From DAOQAK01 sp043801235 (lineage in GTDB: Bacteria > Bacteroidota > Bacteroidia > Bacteroidales > CG2-30-32-10): a stretch of 11,712 bases of DNA. The notes below the pieces were generated by a model that searched no databases, was not told the origin of the DNA, and saw only the letters and a program-made list of their open reading frames with translations. Below are positions 7,172 through 11,712 of the stretch, one piece after another. The DNA lies in the NCBI GenBank assembly GCA_043801235.1, contig JAZDMF010000256.1, positions 1 to 11,712 on the forward strand, written 5' to 3'. How positions within the stretch are numbered: the stretch's first letter is position 1; each line of letters starts with the position of its first letter. The position numbers and the translations under genes are program-made.

Positions 7172-7186
7172 GCAATTATTTTCTTT

Positions 7187-7254
7187 TACCCTAACCCCTT
7201 CCCTTCCCCTGTACACAGGGGAAGGGTGTTGGGCAGTGAGAAGGCGATAGGGTA
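7187..7254. repeat. GC-rich imperfect palindrome, REP/MITE-like
   Basis: The core CCCTTCCCCTGT-AC-ACAGGGGAAGGG (7201-7226) is a perfect 12-bp inverted repeat. Outer arms TACCCTA (7187-7193) and TAGGGTA (7248-7254) are also exact inverted copies. The element is far richer in G and C than its surroundings and sits just upstream of the DUF559 gene. No T-tract follows the core, so it is not a simple terminator. Part of one end, TTACCCTAACC (7186-7196), recurs at 7644-7654. Confidence 0.7.
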
Positions 7255-7283
7255 TAAAAAAATAAAATACCTTTACTGAAAAA

Positions 7284-7652
7284 ATGAATTATTCTGAGAT
7301 TAAGAAAATAACTGCTACACTAAGGAACAATCAAACTCCTTCCGAAAAACTCTTGTGGGTTGAATTAAGGCGCAGGAATTTAAAGTATAAATTTCTAAGG
7401 CAGCATGCGATTATTTACGATTCCCTAAAAAACGAACATTTCTTTTATATTCCAGATTTTTATTGTGCCTTAAAAAAACTGGTTATTGAAGTTGACGGCA
7501 AAATTCACGATTACCATAAAGAATACGACAGGCACAGAAGTGAAGTATTAAATGGAAAAGGGTTACATGTTATACGAATAAAAAACGAAGAATTGAGCGA
7601 TATTGCAAAAGTAATTAGTAAAATAAATGACGTTTTAGAAAAATTACCCTAA
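7284..7652 (+). CDS. DUF559 family, Vsr/PD-(D/E)XK-type endonuclease-like protein
   Basis: The 122-residue product shows the full DUF559 signature. LRNNQTPSEKLLWVELRRR (13-31) is followed by KFLRQHAI (36-43), IPDFYC (56-61), LVIEVDGKIH (66-75), EYDRHR (80-85) and GLHVIRIKNEEL. Asp58, Glu69 and Asp71, with His75 nearby, sit where the active-site acidic residues of Vsr-like nucleases fall. The family is predicted to cut DNA, but biochemical roles are poorly established. Length is normal and no key residue is missing, so the gene looks intact. The start at ATG 7284 precedes the conserved LRNNQT block by twelve codons, as usual. A GC-rich palindrome lies upstream, and the stop codon is inside a repeat of that element's end, suggesting association with a mobile or dispersed element. 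It converges with the histidine kinase gene, 7 nt apart. Confidence 0.92.
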   Translation: MNYSEIKKITATLRNNQTPSEKLLWVELRRRNLKYKFLRQHAIIYDSLKNEHFFYIPDFYCALKKLVIEVDGKIHDYHKEYDRHRSEVLNGKGLHVIRIKNEELSDIAKVISKINDVLEKLP

Positions 7653-7654
7653 CC
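7644..7654 (+). repeat. TTACCCTAACC, second copy flanking the DUF559 gene
   Basis: This 11-mer is identical to 7186-7196 and includes the DUF559 stop codon (TAA 7650-7652). The two copies are direct repeats bracketing the palindrome and gene, 458 nt apart. They could be ends of an inserted unit, but 11 bp is short enough to allow chance. Confidence 0.45.
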
Positions 7655-7659
7655 AATTA

Positions 7660-10600
7660 TTAAGCGGTATTATCCGTTTTGGGTAATTCAACATAAAACG
7701 CGGTGCCAATATTCTTATTCGACTCAAACCATATCTTCCCGTTATAGCTTTCCACAATGCTTTTCACCATTGCCAGGCCAAGGCCCGTTCCGCCGGTTTT
7801 AGTAGTAAAGTTGGGGGAAAATATTTTACTTTTTTGCTCTTCCGGAATACCTATGCCGTTATCGGCTATTTCAATAATGTAACTTTCTTTATTTTCAGTA
7901 AGTTTAATGCTGATAATTCCATTTTTTTCCTGAACTGCCTGCACTGAATTTTTTATCAGGTTATTCAGAACCCTGATTATTTGCGATTTATCAATAAAAA
8001 TGTTGCATTTAACATTCCCGGGTTTATAAAAATTAATAGGAATCTTGTAGTCATCATAAAGCAAAACGGCATTTTCAATCAGTTGCACAAGATCTGTGTC
8101 TTCATTTACTGCTTTGGGCATTTTGGCAAAGTCGGAAAATTCGGATGCAATTTTATTCAGCGATTCAATCTGTTCAATCATTATTTGAGTGAAGTTGTCA
8201 AGGCGTTTGTCCCAGTCGGGTGATTTGTCGTCCCATGATTTTTGCAACTGCTGCACATTAAGCCTCATGGGTGTAAGCGGATTTTTTATTTCGTGCGCAA
8301 TTTGTTTTGCCATTTCGCGCCAGGCGCTTTCACGCTCTGATTTAGCAAGCAGTTCCGCACTTTTTGATAATTCATCAATCATGCGGTTGTACTCGTTGAT
8401 AAGGCTTCCTATTTCATCTTTTCTTTTCCATTCTATTTTTTCGTTACGGCCACCGAGTTTTATCTGCCCCATTTTTTCCATAATAAACTTGAGCGGGCGG
8501 GTAATATAATTTGCTACCAGCAGGGCCATTATAACCGCCAGGGCTGTAAGCATCACAATGATATTAATGAATGCCGTGAAGAAGGTGGAGATTTCTTTTT
8601 TCAGCTCGCTTTGTTTTGCAAAATACGGCAGGTTAAGATATCCGGTAAGCATGTTATCATTATTCCTGAAAGGAACATAAGCTGAAAGATATTTCAGGTT
8701 TCCAATTTTTTCATCGTGAATATAAAACGTGTTTTTATTTTTCGATAATTCAATAAAAGCTTTTGAATCCATGCGTTTCGATATCATTCCTTCATCAAAG
8801 ACCTGAGGCCGTGATGAGGCTACAAGCATTCCGTCGGGGGTATAAAAGTTAATATCGGTAAAGAAAACATTTGAGAATTTTGTGAGCAGTTCAGCAACAT
8901 ATTCTTTGGTGTCGGGGGTTACCATAGACAGGCCGCCTATTTTATTTTCCATTTCAATCAGCACGGAATGAGCTTTTTCGCTGATATTATCAAAATTTTT
9001 CTTATTGTAAATATTTATAATGTAATATAATGTTGTTAATCCGATGATAATAAATGAAAGGGTCAGCACTGATACCATGGATATCTGCACACGTGTTTTA
9101 AAATTTAAATTTATCTCTTTTCTTTTCAGCGGAAAATGAAGCAGTAAAAGAAAAAGAAAAACACAGAGGCAGTAAAAAACAAAGATGTAGGAAAAAGGCG
9201 CAACAATATAAAGAAGCGATTCGCTTTTTTTACTTATAATGATGCCGGTCTCAGCATCGGGTTTATAGTACAGGTGATCATATCCTTCTCTTTCAAAAAA
9301 GGTATATTCATTATCGGTAAGCTTGTAATTATCTAACGACAACCCATAATAATATTTTCCGGATTGTAATACCAGTTCCTTGTTTTTATACTTTACATAG
9401 GAATAATTATACAGGTCACGGTTTATTTTGATTTCTTTATCAATAAGAAGTTCCGGATAGCCAAGCTCTTTCGGGACAAATTTTGAATATATATACAGAT
9501 AGCCGTTTACAACAGCTATGCTGTCATTATCGTCACCGTAAAACGCAATCTTTGAAATATAAGTGTTCCGCCCGGTACCAAGATCAAGAAAAAACAAATC
9601 CTGTGTTGTTGTAGGCTGACCAACACTTTGTACCATATCATTAAAAAATGAATCACAATCGGCACTGATGTCATTAGGTTTTATTAGCAGTATTTGCCCG
9701 GGTTGACATACGGTAAGCTGAAAATTATATTTTGCCCAGTAGCCATTAAAATAATTCTTGGTAATAATCCCTGAAATCATTGATTCATCGGGTTCGGGTT
9801 CAAGTAAAATTTTCTTTATCAGAGTATCCTGTTTGATATTACTTTCCAGTTTTTCATAGAGAAATTCTGCAATAGGATCCTGATCAATTGATAATTGCGA
9901 GGCAAGTAATTTTCGTTTTTCCCGTTCTTTGTAGGTAGAATATTCATAATAGCAATAGGTTGAAAGAAAAGAAATCAGTACCAGGTAAACAGAAACAGCC
10001 TGCACAGAAAACCGGAGATTTTCTTTTTTCAGATAGTATCCGATAAATGCAAGAATGGCGGTAATTAGTATAAAGTATATCCAGCCTATCTGGAAATAGC
10101 AATAATTAATTATACCTGAAGTGATTACCGATGCTGACAAGCTAATAAAAAATATTATTCTGCTTCGATTTATTATCAGATAAGATAATTCGGATAAGTA
10201 ATACGCTATTAAAAAGAATGATAATAATAATATAGCTATAAGTAAAAAGCCGGAAATGCTATAAAATTCAAGGCCGAAAATATTATTCAAATCAAATATA
10301 AGGTTGGAATTGATTATCAGTCCTTTGAATATTTCAAAAATTTCAAAGAAAAACAGAATGACAAAACAAAGAATAAGATATGAAATAAAACTGCCTGTAA
10401 ATTTATTTTTAATGCCTTTAAAACCTACATTCCGTAAGCTTCTGAACAAAAAAACCACGAGCAGGAAAAATGTTGAAACATGAAGAAACAGATCGCCCAG
10501 TGAGGGCAGGAACAGTGAATTTGCATAGTATTTCGGGCTGAAAGCATCGAGGCTGTAAATAAAAGCGGGAAATTTATGCGCGAACGAAAAATAGCGGACA

Positions 10601-11352
10601 GCACAAATTAAAACAGTAATTATCAGCGCCCATATAATTTTATTTTTCTTTGAAAATTCCCTGAAAATATTTTGCAGAAAAAGAATAAGAAAAGAAATAA
10701 AACTTATATAAGCCAGTATAAAGCTGAGAAACATAAGAAATTCGAGGCCCGCGGGGAAATCTTTGGTTTTCATGAAAACCAGGGAGCATAACAGGTTGCC
10801 GTCGACCGAAAAAATGTTATACTCCCCTTCAACCATTTCAATATTGCATTCCCCGGTAATATTAAAATCTTTTTGAAAACCGTTTACGAGGTAATCATTC
10901 TGATAACGATATTCATTCTTCAGCAGAATGGCGCCTCTGATAAGAAAATCGTTATACCTTTTTTCTTTTATTTCATACCATCCGTTGCTGAGCTGTACAA
11001 TTTGCGAAACAGGCAAAGTATCAACCCTTATATCTTCGACCGGAACCGAATTGGTTGACCAGAAAATTGCTGAATCATTTTGGGAAATGATGAGGGCTAT
11101 TTCATTTTCGTCATAAAAATCACGGAAGTATTCATAATCAAAAGAAATTTTACCGCTTGTGTCTTTGATGTATTCTAATGCCTTGTCAAATAGTGTGTTT
11201 AGCAGAGTTTCTTTATTGTGAAGTACCTCAGAAAAGTAATCTGCTTTCTTTTTGTTGTCAGCCTTTTTTTCTTTAACAATTTTAAGATAAAGAGTCAATG
11301 CACCAAATAGAATAAACAGGATCAAGAAAAAATATGTCCGGAAGTTTTTCAT
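7660..11352 (-). CDS. Multi-span membrane sensor histidine kinase, NtrY-like
   Basis: This is a 1230-residue predicted inner-membrane kinase that autophosphorylates and should pass phosphate to a response regulator. One N-terminal span (about 6-24) precedes an extracytoplasmic region (25-203). About eight spans follow (205-471), then a second outer region (472-712). Spans at 713-741 and 756-781 flank a short basic loop. A Cache- or PAS-like outer sensor (782-920) leads to a last span (924-951) and HAMP (948-1000). The HisKA H-box is MAKQIAHEIKNPLTPMRLN with phospho-acceptor His1020. The ATPase domain has N-box Asn1135 (NLIKNSVQAV), DNGIGIP at 1164 and GGTGLGL at 1187, so all catalytic motifs are intact. 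The HEIKNPLTP motif resembles NtrY. No receiver domain or adjacent regulator is seen, and the ligand is unknown. The start at 11352 gives a good first membrane segment. Confidence 0.93.
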   Translation of the reverse strand: MKNFRTYFFLILFILFGALTLYLKIVKEKKADNKKKADYFSEVLHNKETLLNTLFDKALEYIKDTSGKISFDYEYFRDFYDENEIALIISQNDSAIFWSTNSVPVEDIRVDTLPVSQIVQLSNGWYEIKEKRYNDFLIRGAILLKNEYRYQNDYLVNGFQKDFNITGECNIEMVEGEYNIFSVDGNLLCSLVFMKTKDFPAGLEFLMFLSFILAYISFISFLILFLQNIFREFSKKNKIIWALIITVLICAVRYFSFAHKFPAFIYSLDAFSPKYYANSLFLPSLGDLFLHVSTFFLLVVFLFRSLRNVGFKGIKNKFTGSFISYLILCFVILFFFEIFEIFKGLIINSNLIFDLNNIFGLEFYSISGFLLIAILLLSFFLIAYYLSELSYLIINRSRIIFFISLSASVITSGIINYCYFQIGWIYFILITAILAFIGYYLKKENLRFSVQAVSVYLVLISFLSTYCYYEYSTYKEREKRKLLASQLSIDQDPIAEFLYEKLESNIKQDTLIKKILLEPEPDESMISGIITKNYFNGYWAKYNFQLTVCQPGQILLIKPNDISADCDSFFNDMVQSVGQPTTTQDLFFLDLGTGRNTYISKIAFYGDDNDSIAVVNGYLYIYSKFVPKELGYPELLIDKEIKINRDLYNYSYVKYKNKELVLQSGKYYYGLSLDNYKLTDNEYTFFEREGYDHLYYKPDAETGIIISKKSESLLYIVAPFSYIFVFYCLCVFLFLLLLHFPLKRKEINLNFKTRVQISMVSVLTLSFIIIGLTTLYYIINIYNKKNFDNISEKAHSVLIEMENKIGGLSMVTPDTKEYVAELLTKFSNVFFTDINFYTPDGMLVASSRPQVFDEGMISKRMDSKAFIELSKNKNTFYIHDEKIGNLKYLSAYVPFRNNDNMLTGYLNLPYFAKQSELKKEISTFFTAFINIIVMLTALAVIMALLVANYITRPLKFIMEKMGQIKLGGRNEKIEWKRKDEIGSLINEYNRMIDELSKSAELLAKSERESAWREMAKQIAHEIKNPLTPMRLNVQQLQKSWDDKSPDWDKRLDNFTQIMIEQIESLNKIASEFSDFAKMPKAVNEDTDLVQLIENAVLLYDDYKIPINFYKPGNVKCNIFIDKSQIIRVLNNLIKNSVQAVQEKNGIISIKLTENKESYIIEIADNGIGIPEEQKSKIFSPNFTTKTGGTGLGLAMVKSIVESYNGKIWFESNKNIGTAFYVELPKTDNTA

Positions 11353-11470
11353 TTTATTTCTTTAATAATTCCTGTTTACGTTTATTTTGTGTAAAATTAC
11401 AAATACCATTAAAATAAAAAAATGTTGCGGTTCAGGTCGTCTGAAAATTTTTCATATTCCATTATATACC

Positions 11471-11486
11471 AAACCAAATTTGGTTT
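11471..11486. promoter_or_regulatory. Perfect 16-bp palindrome, candidate operator
   Basis: AAACCAAATTTGGTTT reads the same on both strands. It lies 118 nt upstream of the histidine kinase start codon, in a position where a dimeric regulator could bind. There is no second copy in the window and no regulator gene nearby, so function is inferred from symmetry only. Confidence 0.4.
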
Positions 11487-11604
11487 TAAGGTGAATGGTT
11501 GAGCTGCCGGTTTAATTGTTGGTCTTTAGTTATTGGTTTTCTCCCCATGTACTTTTGACTTCTTACCAAACTATTGTTATGTTAAATGTAAATTATAAGT
11601 CATG

Positions 11605-11658
11605 CTGAACTTGCCTGCCTTGCCGGTAGGCCGTATGTTTGCAAAAAATAAGTTTCAG
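11605..11658. repeat. REP-like nested inverted repeat
   Basis: The outer arms are CTGAACTT (11605-11612) and AAGTTTCAG (11650-11658), matching as inverted repeats apart from one extra base. Inside lies GCCTGCC-TTGCC-GGTAGGC (11613-11631), a GC-rich hairpin with one mismatch that can wobble-pair. I recall GTCATGCTGAACTTG and CCTGCCGGTAGGC-type sequences as dispersed intergenic repeats in Bacteroidota genomes; here one seems nested in the other. Confidence 0.55.
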
Positions 11659-11712
11659 AAATAATTATTAGGTTTGAATTACGAAAAACTAACCAAATAA
11701 AAAAACTGAAAC

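Larger units (their letters stand above)
11353..11712. other. Non-coding right-end region
   Basis: I find no convincing reading frame on either strand. The left part is the upstream region of the histidine kinase. A TAATTTTA on the minus strand near 11388-11395 is one base off the Bacteroidota -7 consensus TAnnTTTG, which is too weak to call. The rest holds the palindrome at 11471-11486 and a REP-like element at 11605-11658. Confidence 0.6.

Noticed and set aside
7201..7226. GC-rich palindrome as a terminator
   Set aside because: No T-tract follows on either strand, and a proper terminator already lies at 7135-7171.

Overview
The window looks like chromosomal DNA from a member of the Bacteroidota (Bacteroidetes), most likely an environmental Bacteroidia-type lineage. 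The evidence is AT-rich sequence, a very large secreted protein ending in a type IX secretion (T9SS, type A) C-terminal sorting domain and carrying SprB-like, PKD and beta-helix modules, mostly weak Shine-Dalgarno signals, and a multi-membrane-span NtrY-like histidine kinase. The genus cannot be named from sequence alone.

Layout. Positions 1-6132 hold three genes on the minus strand, apparently one transcription unit read from right to left. First comes a 170-aa exported protein with a degenerate SET-like domain (6132-5620). It is followed by a 1721-aa T9SS-targeted surface protein (5546-381). Last is the first 127 codons of an exported propeller-like protein (381 to beyond the left edge). 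The last two genes share one base in a TAATG stop/start overlap, and the signal peptide of the propeller-like protein is encoded by a degenerate heptanucleotide repeat.

Positions 6133-6759 have no convincing gene but are rich in structure: two imperfect 105-bp tandem units, then two perfect dyads, then the upstream region of a plus-strand gene. That gene (6760-7116) encodes a small basic helical protein of unknown function and ends in a clear intrinsic terminator. Next is a GC-rich imperfect palindrome (7187-7254) and a DUF559 endonuclease-like gene (7284-7652). The DUF559 stop codon lies inside a second copy of one palindrome end.

Positions 7660-11352 (minus strand) encode a 1230-aa sensor histidine kinase with about twelve membrane spans, HAMP, HisKA and HATPase_c domains. 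No response regulator is visible. Its stop lies 7 nt from that of DUF559, so the two genes converge. The right end (11353-11712) is non-coding and holds a perfect 16-bp palindrome and a REP-like nested inverted repeat.

Working picture: the left three genes probably make envelope or surface proteins whose link to one another is unknown. The histidine kinase is a separate envelope-sensing unit. Between them lies a repeat-rich, accessory-looking segment. The most unusual item is the apparently exported SET-like protein encoded directly upstream of the giant T9SS protein.
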